From positions 1 through 64,000 of the forward strand of contig NZ_JAOPKC010000014.1 of the NCBI RefSeq assembly GCF_025517535.1: a DNA stretch of 64,000 nucleotides, in the 5' to 3' direction. The notes beneath the pieces were generated by a model. The model saw only the letters and a list, made by a program, of their open reading frames with translations, made no database searches and had not been told where the DNA came from. Positions 26,832 to 34,789 of the stretch are shown here, piece after piece. The stretch comes from Halapricum hydrolyticum. Lineage in GTDB: Archaea > Halobacteriota > Halobacteria > Halobacteriales > Haloarculaceae. The position numbers were made by a program, and so were the translations under genes. Numbering within the stretch: position 1 is the first letter of the stretch; each line of letters opens with the position of its first letter.

Positions 26832-27251
26832 GTGATTGCTGTGACTACTACCCGTCTGGGTGCCTTCTACACTCTCGTGGTCGGTACCTTTATGCTCGGT
26901 TTCTGGATCGTGCTGCTCGTCGCTGGCGACATCCCGGAACTGACGACTGCACCGTACGAGATCGCCTACCACCTGCTCGCCGAATTCCTGACTGCCGTGG
27001 CGTTGCTCGCGTCGGGTATCGGACTCCTGGGCGGCCGATCGCTCGCCCGGCGACTCTATCCCGTCGCGCTGGGATTGTTGCTGTACACGGTGGTCAACAG
27101 CGCCGGCTACTACGCGCAACTGGGCGACGTCGCGATGGTCGGGATGTTCACCGTCCTGACCGTGGCGACGCTGGCGTTGCTCGTCGAGCACCTCTTCCGG
27201 CCGACTACCGAAGGAGACGAGCGGATCGGTATGGAGGGAAGCCATGCGTAG
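26832..27251 (+). CDS. small four-helix membrane protein
   Basis: Protein of 139 residues from a GTG at 26832 (TTG 26802 and GTG 26841 are alternatives). The GTG is 26 bases after the centre of a TATA-like TGATATT. Four hydrophobic segments at about 12-33, 43-66, 72-95 and 100-122, with the start TTRLGAFYTLVVGTFMLGFW. No motif recognised. It overlaps the next gene by 8 bases, so the two small membrane proteins are a transcriptional and probably functional pair. Confidence 0.65.
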   Translation: MIAVTTTRLGAFYTLVVGTFMLGFWIVLLVAGDIPELTTAPYEIAYHLLAEFLTAVALLASGIGLLGGRSLARRLYPVALGLLLYTVVNSAGYYAQLGDVAMVGMFTVLTVATLALLVEHLFRPTTEGDERIGMEGSHA

Positions 27252-27687
27252 AGTGGCTGTGGCCGTCTTTCTCGCACTTCACGGACTCGTTCACGGGTGG
27301 TACGTGGTGCTGAGCAACGGCTGGGTGCAGGCGGAAGACGCGATGGGATGGAACGGCACCTCGTGGCTGCTCTCGTCGCTCCTTACGCAGGAACCGATTC
27401 TGGCGCTGGCGAGCGTGGTGTACGCTGTCGTCACGATCGCGTTCCTGGCAGGGGCAGTCGGCCACTGGCGCCGCACCGAGTGGGCGAGTGGCGTCCTCCT
27501 CGCCGCGGCGATCCTCTCGACGATCACCCTCCTGGTCATGTGGGACGGTGTGGCGACGCTGCTCGTCGAGAAAGGTATCGTCGGCGTACTCATCAACGCT
27601 GCCATCGTCGCGCTCTTGCTCCGCCCACCGACAACAGGCGACCGACGCGGAGTCACCGCCTGGTTGAGGTCGAGCCGCATAAAGTGA
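27244..27687 (+). CDS. small membrane protein paired with the preceding one
   Basis: Protein of 147 residues with an N-terminal hydrophobic segment (VAVAVFLALHGLVHGWYVV, about 4-22) containing two histidines, then three further helices (about 53-75, 82-100, 108-126). The ATG lies inside the end of the upstream gene (8-base overlap). The H-G-x-x-H-G-W-Y pattern recalls small membrane proteins of unknown role; no firm family. A structured repeat and an IS5-type element follow it. Confidence 0.65.
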   Translation: MRRVAVAVFLALHGLVHGWYVVLSNGWVQAEDAMGWNGTSWLLSSLLTQEPILALASVVYAVVTIAFLAGAVGHWRRTEWASGVLLAAAILSTITLLVMWDGVATLLVEKGIVGVLINAAIVALLLRPPTTGDRRGVTAWLRSSRIK

Positions 27688-27737
27688 TCGAGTCGCACGA
27701 AGCGCGACGGACTCGTTCTCTACAGGCGGGGCAGGCC

Positions 27738-27823
27738 GAATGCCTCGGGGTCGTCCGGAAATCGGAGATTTCCGTGATGACGAGAGACGAAGTCTCTCGA
27801 ACCACTTGACCCCGAGGCGGTTC
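27738..27823. repeat. three-way-junction inverted repeat
   Basis: The outer stem GCCTCGGGGTC (27742-27752) pairs exactly with GACCCCGAGGC (27808-27818), plus GAA/TTC at the rim. Inside are two perfect hairpins: CGGAAATC-GGA-GATTTCCG (27756-27774) and CGAGAGAC-GAA-GTCTCTCG (27781-27799). As RNA or extruded DNA this makes a clean three-way junction. It sits between a membrane gene and the IS5-type right end. It may be a MITE-like repeat, a terminator or a structured RNA. Confidence 0.65.
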
Positions 27824-27851
27824 ACCAGGTGGTCGCTGTTATCCAAAAATG

Positions 27852-28571
27852 GGCTGTGGTGAATCGCCAGACGTAGCTTGATTTCACTGTTTCAGAGACT
27901 GCTTAATGTTGTGAACCGCACACATCAGAACGAGTTCTCGAAATTCACCGTACCAAGTTCGCGCACGCACGGCGTCGCCGAGGGTGCGTTTGATTGTGGA
28001 GAAGACGGTCTCACACATCGCTCTCTGACGGTAGCGAGGCCCATCGATCCGCGCGTTATGCGCGTGATCGATGGGCCGGAATTTGCGGTGCTTAATCAGT
28101 GGTCTGACGCCCTCTTCGCGGAGTTTTTCACGTAACTCCCTCCAGTCGTAGCCTTTGTCCGCAGCGAGGCTGGCGAGGGCGCCCGCGTTGCGGCGGGCGA
28201 CCTGCCAGCCGAGTTGTGTGTCATGACGTTTCTCGGTCGTACAGTGAACGTCCAGAATTGCTTGAGTTTCTGTATCGACGAGAGCAGTTGTTTTGAGCGT
28301 CTGAACACGGTAATTCGTCCGACGGAAGTAGTGCTTGCTCGCGTTTTCGCGGTCGAAGAACGTCGCGTCGATGGCGGCGTGGCCGCTTGGCTCGTGCAAC
28401 TGCGCCTCTCGGCGCAGCAGCACTCGCCAGAGTGCCGTCTTGATTCTGTCAAACCGCTTCACTAGCGTCGAGTGATGCGGGAGATCTTCGACATAGGCAT
28501 CGGCGGTTTCCCGCTTCAACTCCCTAGTTCTGGCGATCAAAGCCGACGCCGTCTACTGATTCACCAGAATC
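27852..28571 (-). mobile_element. shortened IS5-type insertion sequence
   Basis: Imperfect terminal inverted repeats bracket a transposase gene. The left end has TGGTGAATC-GCC-AGACG (27857-27873); the right end, read on the minus strand, has TGGTGAATC-AGT-AGACG (28566 downwards). At about 720 bases it is shorter than the roughly 0.9-1.0 kb I expect of haloarchaeal IS5-type elements, the missing part falling at the transposase N-terminus. Outer limits are uncertain by a few bases, and no target duplication could be fixed. Confidence 0.65.
27884..28540 (-). CDS. IS5-type transposase, N-terminally short
   Basis: DDE transposase of 218 residues as readable from a TTG at 28540. The catalytic set is present: Asp in GHAAIDATFFDREN, Asp in SLAADKGYDW, and Glu in the signature RYRQRAMCETVFSTIKR, matching Y-(2)-R-(3)-E-(6)-K. 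From memory, relatives are about 270 residues and have some 50-60 more before the DLPHHSTLVKRFDRIK segment. Here the ORF starts only about 30 bases inside the terminal repeat. The element therefore seems to have lost the start of its gene by internal deletion and is probably inactive. Confidence 0.7.
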   Translation of the reverse strand: MIARTRELKRETADAYVEDLPHHSTLVKRFDRIKTALWRVLLRREAQLHEPSGHAAIDATFFDRENASKHYFRRTNYRVQTLKTTALVDTETQAILDVHCTTEKRHDTQLGWQVARRNAGALASLAADKGYDWRELREKLREEGVRPLIKHRKFRPIDHAHNARIDGPRYRQRAMCETVFSTIKRTLGDAVRARTWYGEFRELVLMCAVHNIKQSLKQ

Positions 28572-28645
28572 GATGAGTTCATAAGCCTTCGGACAAGCGG
28601 ATCGTAACATACGAACTACATTTTGGGACCAACAGCTTCACGTGA

Positions 28646-28843
28646 TTGGCTATTGTTGCGGGTTTTTATCTCCTACATTTTTCTATAGCTATTATAATTA
28701 TCAATTGGACAGATAATATAATCGTACTGTTATTTTATCCCAGCATTTTTATCTTTACAATCGGTTTGCTACGCTGGCTTGTGGTCTGGCCATCCAGCCT
28801 GAAGATCGGTGCAGGCACTGCCGAACGAGAGTTCGAGCCGTAG
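28646..28843 (+). pseudogene. AT-rich membrane-peptide fragment
   Basis: 65-codon frame opening at a TTG directly after an in-frame TGA, so the true start may be lost. It has two hydrophobic stretches rich in Ile and Phe (for example FSIAIIIINWTDNIIVLLF), and the DNA is far richer in A and T than its neighbours. It ends 33 bases before the valS stop. It could be the 3' part of an acquired membrane-protein gene truncated when the IS5-type element arrived. Family not recognised. Confidence 0.35.
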
Positions 28844-28876
28844 CCGGTCGGTGACAGTGGCGCAATTGTCAACCGA

Positions 28877-31546
28877 TCACTCGTAGATCAGGATCGTTGC
28901 CGTCCCGGATTCGAGGACGACGACCTCCTCGCCGGAGGCCGCGCGGTGTTCTTCGACGATGTCGACGGCCTCGCCAGGGATGACAGCGAGTTCGTCACCC
29001 AGGTCGACCTCGACCTCGGCGTGGCGGTCGAGCTGGTCTTTGACTGCTTTGGGGTCCATCGACTCCAGCGCCGAGACGACCTGGCCTGCTTGGTCCCGGA
29101 ACTCCGGTCCGATGACCGAGTGGTCGGGATCGACCTCGACGGGGACGAGTTCGACGTTGGGCACGCCTTCGCGCATCAGCACCGGCGCGTTAACGGCTTC
29201 GCTGAGGTCGTAGGTGTCGATCGCTCGCTCCTCAGGTCCGTCGTCGGGGTAGACTTCGACTTTCTCCAGTTCGGCGTTGAGCGCCATCCCCTGGTCGGAC
29301 TTCCAGCCGCGGATCGTCGAGGCCACGTCGACGATGATCTCGCCGGCCTGCTCGACGGCGGCCATGTCCTCGACTTCCTCGGGGTGGAGATCGATGTCGG
29401 GCCACTCGGTCGCGTGGACGCTCCCATCCGTGCTGGGCAGGGCGTCGTAGGCCTCCTCCGCGATGAAGGGGGCAAAGGGCGCGAGCATCTTCAGTGAGGC
29501 CGTCAGCGCGATGAACAGCCCCTGACGGGCGGCGTCGCGCTCGCCGGGTCGGCCCTCATAGAGCCGCCCCTTGATCAGTTCGAGGTAGTCGTCGGCCAGG
29601 TCGTGCCAGACGAACTCGCGGATCTCACGCAGTGCGGCGTCGAAGCGATAGTCGTCCATGTGCTCGGCCACAATCTCGGCGGTCTCGGCGGCCCGCGAGA
29701 GGATCCACCGGTCGATGTCTCGATAGGCCGGGTTGTCGAGTGGTTCGCGGTCCTCGTCGAGGTGTCCCGCTGCGAACTTCGTAATGTTCCAGACCTTGGT
29801 GTTGAACCGCGAGGCGGAGGTGACCTCCTTCCACTGGAACTGGACGTCCTCGCCGCGCTTGCCCGCGAGCGCCATCGCCTGCCGGAAGGCGTCGGCGGAG
29901 TGTTCCTCGACGACCTCTTCGGGCTGGACGAAGTTGCCCCGGGATTTGGACATCTTGTTACCGTCGTCACCGAAGACCATCCCGTTGATGAGGATCTCTT
30001 CCCACGGGATCTCGTCCACCAGCGCTCCCGTGCGCAGGAGCGTGTAGAACGCCCACGTCCGGATGATGTCGTGGCCCTGCGGCCGGAGCGTCGTCGGATG
30101 GAACGGTTCGTCGGGCCAGCCGCGGACGAAAAGCGGCGTGATAGAGGAATCCATCCACGTGTCCATCACGTCGGTCTCGCCCTCCCACTCGGTGCCGCCA
30201 CACTCGGGGCATTCCTTGATTTCGGGGTCCTCCTCGGTGGGTTTGACCGGCAGTTCCTCGGGACCGGCGACGTGGATGTGGTCACACTCGTCGTTCGCAC
30301 AGAACCACGCCGGGATGGGGGTCGCGAACACCCGCTGGCGGGAGATGACCCAGTCCCACTCCATGCCTTCGGTCCACTCCTCCAGCCGATCGTACATGTG
30401 GTCGGGAATCCACTCGACCCCCCGAGCGCGGTCGAGGATCTCGTCCTGGTCGACCTCGACGAACCACTGCTCTTTGCTGAGGATCTCGATAGGCGTGTCA
30501 CACCGCCAGCACTGCCCGACGTTCTGGGTCGTGGGTTCGGTGTCGTTGAGATATCCCTCTTCGTCGAGGTCCTCGGCGATGACCGTTTTTGCCTCGTCGA
30601 TAGACAGGCCCTCGTACTCGCCGGCCTTCTCGTTGAGCTGGCCGTCCTCGGTGAAGGACATCCGCAGGTCCAGGTCGTGTTCGGCCCACCAGGTCACGTC
30701 CTGTTTGTCCCCGAAGGTACAGATCATCACCGCGCCGGTCCCGAACTCGGGATCGGCCTCCTCGTCGGCGATGATCTCGACTTCCTGGCCGAACAGCGGA
30801 ACCTCGAAGGTGTCGCCGATGCGGTCGACATATCGGTCGTCGTCCGGGTGGACCGCCATCGCGACGCACGAGGACAGCAGTTCCGGCCGAGTCGTGGCGA
30901 TCTCGACGTCCTCGCCCTCTTCGTCGGCGCTGGGGAACGTGATGTAGTGGAGGGTCCCCTCGACGCCCTCTTCGGTCTCGACCTCGGCGTCGGCGATGGC
31001 CGTCTCACAGCGCGGACACCAGTTGACCGGGTGCTCGTCGCGGTAGACGAGATCGTCGTCGGCCATCTCGACGAACGACTCCTGGGTCGTTCCCCAGTAC
31101 TCGGGGTCCATCGTCCGGAACTCCTGCTCCCAGTCCTGGGAGAACCCCAGCATGTGCATCGTGTCTTTCATCGCGTCGATCTGCTCGTGGGTGTGGTCGA
31201 TGCACATCTGGCGGAACTCCTCGCGCGGGACGTCCGTGCGGTGGATCCCCTCGTTCTCCTCGACTTTCACCTCGGTCGGGAGTCCGTGGCAGTCCCAGCC
31301 CTGGGGGAAGAGCACCTCCTCGCCCTGCAGGCGGTGATAGCGCGCGGCGAAGTCCATGTAACACCACCCGAGGGCGTTGCCGATGTGGAGGTTCCCCGTC
31401 GGGTACGGCGGCGGCGTGTCGATCACGTAATCCGTGTCGGGATCAGCCGCCTCGGCGTCGTAGCTGTAGAGATCCATCTCCTGCCATTGCTGGCGCCAGT
31501 ACTGCTCGCGGTCGTCCGGGTCGTAGGTGTCTGGAAGGTCACTCAT
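28877..31546 (-). CDS. valS: valyl-tRNA synthetase
   Basis: Class I aminoacyl-tRNA synthetase of 889 residues that charges tRNA-Val. The HIGH motif is in PPYPTGNLHIGNALGW (about 45-60), KMSKS in GNKMSKSRGNFVQPEE (about 535), with the CP1 editing domain between (WCPRCETAIADAEVE and the second zinc-like pair CPECGGTEWEG). The C-terminal anticodon-binding and beta domains are complete. Very acidic surface. ATG 31546 gives MSDLPDTYDPDDREQYWRQQ, a normal start. Its promoter may be the TTTATACAA at about 31652-31662, leaving a leader of some 80-100 bases. Confidence 0.97.
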   Translation of the reverse strand: MSDLPDTYDPDDREQYWRQQWQEMDLYSYDAEAADPDTDYVIDTPPPYPTGNLHIGNALGWCYMDFAARYHRLQGEEVLFPQGWDCHGLPTEVKVEENEGIHRTDVPREEFRQMCIDHTHEQIDAMKDTMHMLGFSQDWEQEFRTMDPEYWGTTQESFVEMADDDLVYRDEHPVNWCPRCETAIADAEVETEEGVEGTLHYITFPSADEEGEDVEIATTRPELLSSCVAMAVHPDDDRYVDRIGDTFEVPLFGQEVEIIADEEADPEFGTGAVMICTFGDKQDVTWWAEHDLDLRMSFTEDGQLNEKAGEYEGLSIDEAKTVIAEDLDEEGYLNDTEPTTQNVGQCWRCDTPIEILSKEQWFVEVDQDEILDRARGVEWIPDHMYDRLEEWTEGMEWDWVISRQRVFATPIPAWFCANDECDHIHVAGPEELPVKPTEEDPEIKECPECGGTEWEGETDVMDTWMDSSITPLFVRGWPDEPFHPTTLRPQGHDIIRTWAFYTLLRTGALVDEIPWEEILINGMVFGDDGNKMSKSRGNFVQPEEVVEEHSADAFRQAMALAGKRGEDVQFQWKEVTSASRFNTKVWNITKFAAGHLDEDREPLDNPAYRDIDRWILSRAAETAEIVAEHMDDYRFDAALREIREFVWHDLADDYLELIKGRLYEGRPGERDAARQGLFIALTASLKMLAPFAPFIAEEAYDALPSTDGSVHATEWPDIDLHPEEVEDMAAVEQAGEIIVDVASTIRGWKSDQGMALNAELEKVEVYPDDGPEERAIDTYDLSEAVNAPVLMREGVPNVELVPVEVDPDHSVIGPEFRDQAGQVVSALESMDPKAVKDQLDRHAEVEVDLGDELAVIPGEAVDIVEEHRAASGEEVVVLESGTATILIYE

Positions 31547-31850
31547 GGGTAAGAGAGGTGTCGTGGCTGGTCGCCGGACCGGCGTGAAAACGTACCTGCG
31601 TCGCTATCGTACTACCGACGACATCAGAGCCATATCTGAACGATTGCAATGTCGGTTGTATAAACTTTCGCTTCCGTGCCGGCGCGTGACACTGTCGCTC
31701 CCGTCGGGGTCCGAACTCGTCGAAGACACCGATCTGCAATTCTGTCGTTCCGGCTCAGAGAGTGCTGTCCAGAGTGGCTGTACCAGGCTGGCCACGAGCG
31801 CCGGTTAAATCCGATTAAATCGAGCTAATCGAAGACGAGCGTCGGCCCAG
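31547..31850. other. intergenic region upstream of valS
   Basis: About 300 bases between divergent valS and the acidic secreted protein gene. It contains a TTTATACAA-like box on the minus strand near 31652-31662 for valS and two AT-rich TTAAAT repeats (31805-31820). No gene seen. Confidence 0.35.
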
Positions 31851-31857
31851 TTTATTG
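31851..31857 (+). promoter_or_regulatory. TATA-like box of the acidic repeat protein gene
   Basis: TTTATTG is centred 29 bases before the ATG at 31883, consistent with a leaderless transcript. Confidence 0.5.
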
Positions 31858-31882
31858 TGACCTCGCCCGATGGACCGAGTGC

Positions 31883-32473
31883 ATGAGCCGACTCAAAACT
31901 GCTATCCTGATCGTTGCCGCTCTCGTCGGCATCGCCGGCGTCGCCGCGGCGACCGGTGCGGTCGAGACTGGGGCCGAAGCGATCGCACAGACGGACGAAG
32001 CAACAACTCCCACCCACGCCGACGCGACGGCGGTGCTGGACAACGGGACGCTCGAAGTAACTGTCTCCGCCGACGGTAGTCCCGCCGAGAACGTCTCAGT
32101 CACCTACGACGATCAAACGCAACTGACCGACGGAAACGGAACTGTCTCGTTCAATCTCTCCGAAGACGACGAGGACGAGACAGAGTTCGAACTCCAGAAA
32201 GACGGCTTCGAAGGCGAACTCAAGTACGTACTCAGTGACGGATCCCTGACGCTGGTCGAAGAGGAGTACGAGTACGACATTGAGAGCGCGGAGGACGAGC
32301 ACGATGAAGGCGACGAGGCCGAAGAAGACGAGGAGATTGAAGACGACGAACACGACGACGAAGCCGCAGAGGACGAGCATGATGAAGATGACGAAGAGGA
32401 CGAGGAGATTGAAGACGACGAACACGACGACGAAGCCGAAGAGAACGAACCTGACGACGAAGACGACAGCTGA
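31883..32473 (+). CDS. secreted acidic repeat protein
   Basis: Exported protein of 196 residues. A signal peptide (MSRLKTAILIVAALVGIAGV, cleavage probably after about 25) is followed by a small beta domain (about 48-132, LEVTVSADGSPAENVSVTYD). This resembles carboxypeptidase-regulatory or Ig-like modules, and the segment FELQKDGFEGELKYVL follows. The last 60 residues are almost only Asp, Glu, Ala and His, in two tandem copies of a 24-26 residue unit with the core EIEDDEHDDEA. The His-Asp clusters could bind metal or calcium; that is a guess. No family known to me covers the repeat. Confidence 0.75.
   Translation: MSRLKTAILIVAALVGIAGVAAATGAVETGAEAIAQTDEATTPTHADATAVLDNGTLEVTVSADGSPAENVSVTYDDQTQLTDGNGTVSFNLSEDDEDETEFELQKDGFEGELKYVLSDGSLTLVEEEYEYDIESAEDEHDEGDEAEEDEEIEDDEHDDEAAEDEHDEDDEEDEEIEDDEHDDEAEENEPDDEDDS
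32288..32437 (+). repeat. tandem repeat coding for acidic His-Asp units
   Basis: Two in-frame copies, 78 and 72 bases, run back to back (32288-32365 and 32366-32437). They share long identical runs such as GAGATTGAAGACGACGAACA and differ by a two-codon deletion and a few substitutions, so the duplication is fairly recent. Confidence 0.7.
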
Positions 32474-32698
32474 GCAGACCCCGTGACGTATTGAGGTCAG
32501 GCCGGGGGCACTCGTCTCGGCCGCCTGTAACGTCCGAGTGTCGTCGGGACGCGTGTCCGTCGTGGAACGGTCTGATTTTCCCGCGGAAATGAGATAGACC
32601 CCGTTGAGCGGGTATCACCGAAAGACAGCATCCCGAACGCGTCGGGACCTTCGGCCGCTTCCGAGAATCGTCGGCCCACCCGACTACTTCGACTGTTT

Positions 32699-32820
32699 CA
32701 ACGCGGTTCTTCGACCCGCTCCTCGCCCTCGAAATGCGCGGAGTTGTCCTGCGGATCGTAGCCCAGTGCCTCGCGAGCGCGCTCGATGGAGTAGTCCTTT
32801 CGTGTGAAGTCGATTATCGA
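32699..32820 (-). pseudogene. stranded second copy of the azf 3' end
   Basis: On the minus strand this reads RKDYSIERAREALGYDPQDN, then SAHFEGEERVEEPR and TGA. It matches the last 33 or so residues of the Azf gene about 2.1 kb away (RKYYSIERAREALGYDPQDN, SAHFDGEEKVVEES, TAA). The core has a run of 44 identical bases (32736-32779 against 34827-34870). The rest of the gene is absent. The copy is in the same orientation as azf and lies beyond the PQQ-type lipoprotein gene, mirroring the chorismate mutase tail at 5916-5954. Confidence 0.85.
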
Positions 32821-33041
32821 ACACACTTTTTCGGTGGCAAGCAGATAGCAAGCTGAGAGGGATTCATAGAACCGTTATCATACCCTACCTGCGAGTTGGT
32901 AGAGACAATGTGCATCTCTAACATCCGACATACTGTCTGTTTCTAACGACATTATCAGAGCGTTGCTACTACACAGCACGTCTCTCGAACTGATCGGAAA
33001 TTTTCCTTGTAGTCCTTAGATCAGTCAGTATCTGGGTAGTC
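32821..33041. other. AT-rich spacer inside the azf-flanked insert
   Basis: About 220 bases, markedly richer in A and T than the surrounding chromosome, with no credible ORF. It lies between the azf tail copy and the lipoprotein gene and probably belongs to the inserted DNA. Confidence 0.4.
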
Positions 33042-33060
33042 GTAACCGAAGAGCGGTTAC
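33042..33060 (-). terminator. hairpin after the lipoprotein gene
   Basis: GTAACCG-AAGAG-CGGTTAC is a perfect 7-base stem with a 5-base loop, 15 bases after the stop codon of the minus-strand lipoprotein gene. Probable terminator or 3'-end stabiliser. Confidence 0.45.
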
Positions 33061-33074
33061 TCTACACCTTTCCG

Positions 33075-34373
33075 TTAGGCAGTAGAAAGTGGTACTGGAA
33101 CACCCATGAGCCGATCCCTCTTCTCGAAGACAATATACTCGTCAAAGACACCGATAACTCGCGGTTGGTCTGTTGTCGGGAGTTGCGCAGACCATTGACG
33201 ATGGCCCGTCTCAACGTCGAATGCTTTTATCACTGGCTCTTGGTCAGTCTCCCGTGTGATGAGGATCAGATCCCCATCAGCGATCAAAAGCCGACTCTCG
33301 TCATAGTCTGATCCAAGTGAGTACGCCCACCGCCGGTCCCCGTCTACACGGTCGTAACTGGCGAGTGTCGTCCCGGACTGCTGAAACAGTGAGTCCGTCC
33401 CCACGCACATCTCCGGGTATCCGTCGGCGTTCGTCGTTACGACCCATCGTTTCTCACCGGTCGCCGCAGTCAGAGCCGTCAGATTTCCGCTGTCGTCGCC
33501 GATGTAGATATTCGGGACCTCAGAGGAACTCGATGACGAATGTTGGGCGAACTCGTAGACGCCTGCAGATGACTGCTCCCATAGATGTGCTCCATCAGGC
33601 AGTGAATAGTAATGAACCATATCTTCCAAGAACAGACAGAGTGTATCACCAACGACCTGTACCCCAGCACTATAGCCCTCGCCGGGCGTCCGTCTCCACG
33701 CCACGTCACCAGTCGCTATATCAAGTGCGGTGAGGCCGTCCACGATGGAGTAGATCAGACAGAGGCCGTGTGACACTGCCGATCCCATATCCATCCCTGT
33801 CACGGTCCGCCACCTTTCCTCTCCAGTTTCGGCGTCCAACGCGAATACTGGTGTTTTAGCCGGATCATCAGTGATTTGGCCGACAAAAACCGTGTCCTCA
33901 GTCACTGAAATTATATTCTGAGCAACTGTATCGAGGGTTGTCGCCCATCGCTGCTCGCCAGACGCTGTATCGTACGCACCGACTTCACCGACATAATTGG
34001 TACCAAAACTGGTTCCGGACACCATCGCCGTGTAGTACACTGTCGAGCCAGCGACAGTGAGATTGTAGGGTCGTTCGACGGAATACCAGTCAACGGTGGT
34101 GTTTTTAGTCCAGATTATCTCCCTGGCCGGGGAAAGGCAAGTGAGAGCCGCGTCCGTAGCAATGTGCAACCCGTCACCGGCCCCGAAGGTTATGAATCTT
34201 TTATTTGGCGGGTCATATTCCCATATTCTGGAGGAGGTCACTGATTCGAACTCCCCCGGTGGCGAGTCAGTCGGAGCCTCGTACGACAGCCTATTCTCCG
34301 GCGTGCTGTTATTCGACAAACAGCCTGCACCGAGCATGACTGCAGCCGAAGCGAGGTACTGACGACGCTCCAT
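33075..34373 (-). CDS. PQQ-type beta-propeller lipoprotein
   Basis: Exported lipoprotein of 432 residues. The signal is MERRQYLASAAVMLGAGCLS with the lipobox Cys at 18. The rest is a beta-propeller built of PQQ/BamB-like repeats, each with an A-x-D-x-x-T-G-x-x-x-W core, for example ALDAETGEERWRTVTG, ALDIATGDVAWRRTPG and AFDVETGHRQWSAQLP. Seven or eight blades fit the length. The DNA is less GC-rich than its neighbours and lies between azf and a stranded copy of the azf tail, so it looks acquired. Likely a cell-surface binding or assembly protein; no enzyme motif. Confidence 0.85.
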   Translation of the reverse strand: MERRQYLASAAVMLGAGCLSNNSTPENRLSYEAPTDSPPGEFESVTSSRIWEYDPPNKRFITFGAGDGLHIATDAALTCLSPAREIIWTKNTTVDWYSVERPYNLTVAGSTVYYTAMVSGTSFGTNYVGEVGAYDTASGEQRWATTLDTVAQNIISVTEDTVFVGQITDDPAKTPVFALDAETGEERWRTVTGMDMGSAVSHGLCLIYSIVDGLTALDIATGDVAWRRTPGEGYSAGVQVVGDTLCLFLEDMVHYYSLPDGAHLWEQSSAGVYEFAQHSSSSSSEVPNIYIGDDSGNLTALTAATGEKRWVVTTNADGYPEMCVGTDSLFQQSGTTLASYDRVDGDRRWAYSLGSDYDESRLLIADGDLILITRETDQEPVIKAFDVETGHRQWSAQLPTTDQPRVIGVFDEYIVFEKRDRLMGVPVPLSTA

Positions 34374-34755
34374 CGGTAATCTATTAAATAGTTGCCAATC
34401 AATAAAATACCAACGGCTGTTACACTCACTTTTCATATTTTCCAGTGAATGAGGCGAAGAGTAGCAGAGAGAAGTCCGACAGGTAAAACGAGCACTCAGT
34501 TTTCACGCTCCGTCACGAACCTGATTCGCTTGGGAGTAGGGAAAGAAATGAAGCCGGTTGCTACCCTCATCCTCTATATCTTGCACGGCGTTCTTGACAG
34601 TTTCCGAGTGAGTCAACCACCTGATCAGTGCGTAAGTTCCCTGTCTCTACCAACTACCGAAAGAACTAGAACCCCTCACGACAACACTACAAGCGAACCG
34701 ACGGATGGCGACGACCACCTTACAGGCAGTGTACAACAACAAAAGCAGGGTCGGA
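34374..34755. other. AT-richer spacer between the lipoprotein gene and azf
   Basis: About 380 bases, with low GC and no credible gene; the frames present lack starts or typical acidic composition. It forms the azf-proximal part of the presumed insert. Confidence 0.4.
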
Positions 34756-34777
34756 AAATCGGCAGAAATCCCGATTT
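34756..34777 (-). terminator. hairpin after azf
   Basis: AAATCGG and CCGATTT pair across an 8-base loop, 13 bases after the azf stop on the minus strand, and the descending arm continues into TTTT. A plausible terminator, brought with the replaced 3' end. Confidence 0.4.
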
Positions 34778-34789
34778 GCTTAGACAGCC

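Noticed and set aside
29603..31552. 649-codon frame antisense to valS
   Set aside because: Mirror image of a long GC-rich gene; no recognisable domain and valS is certain.
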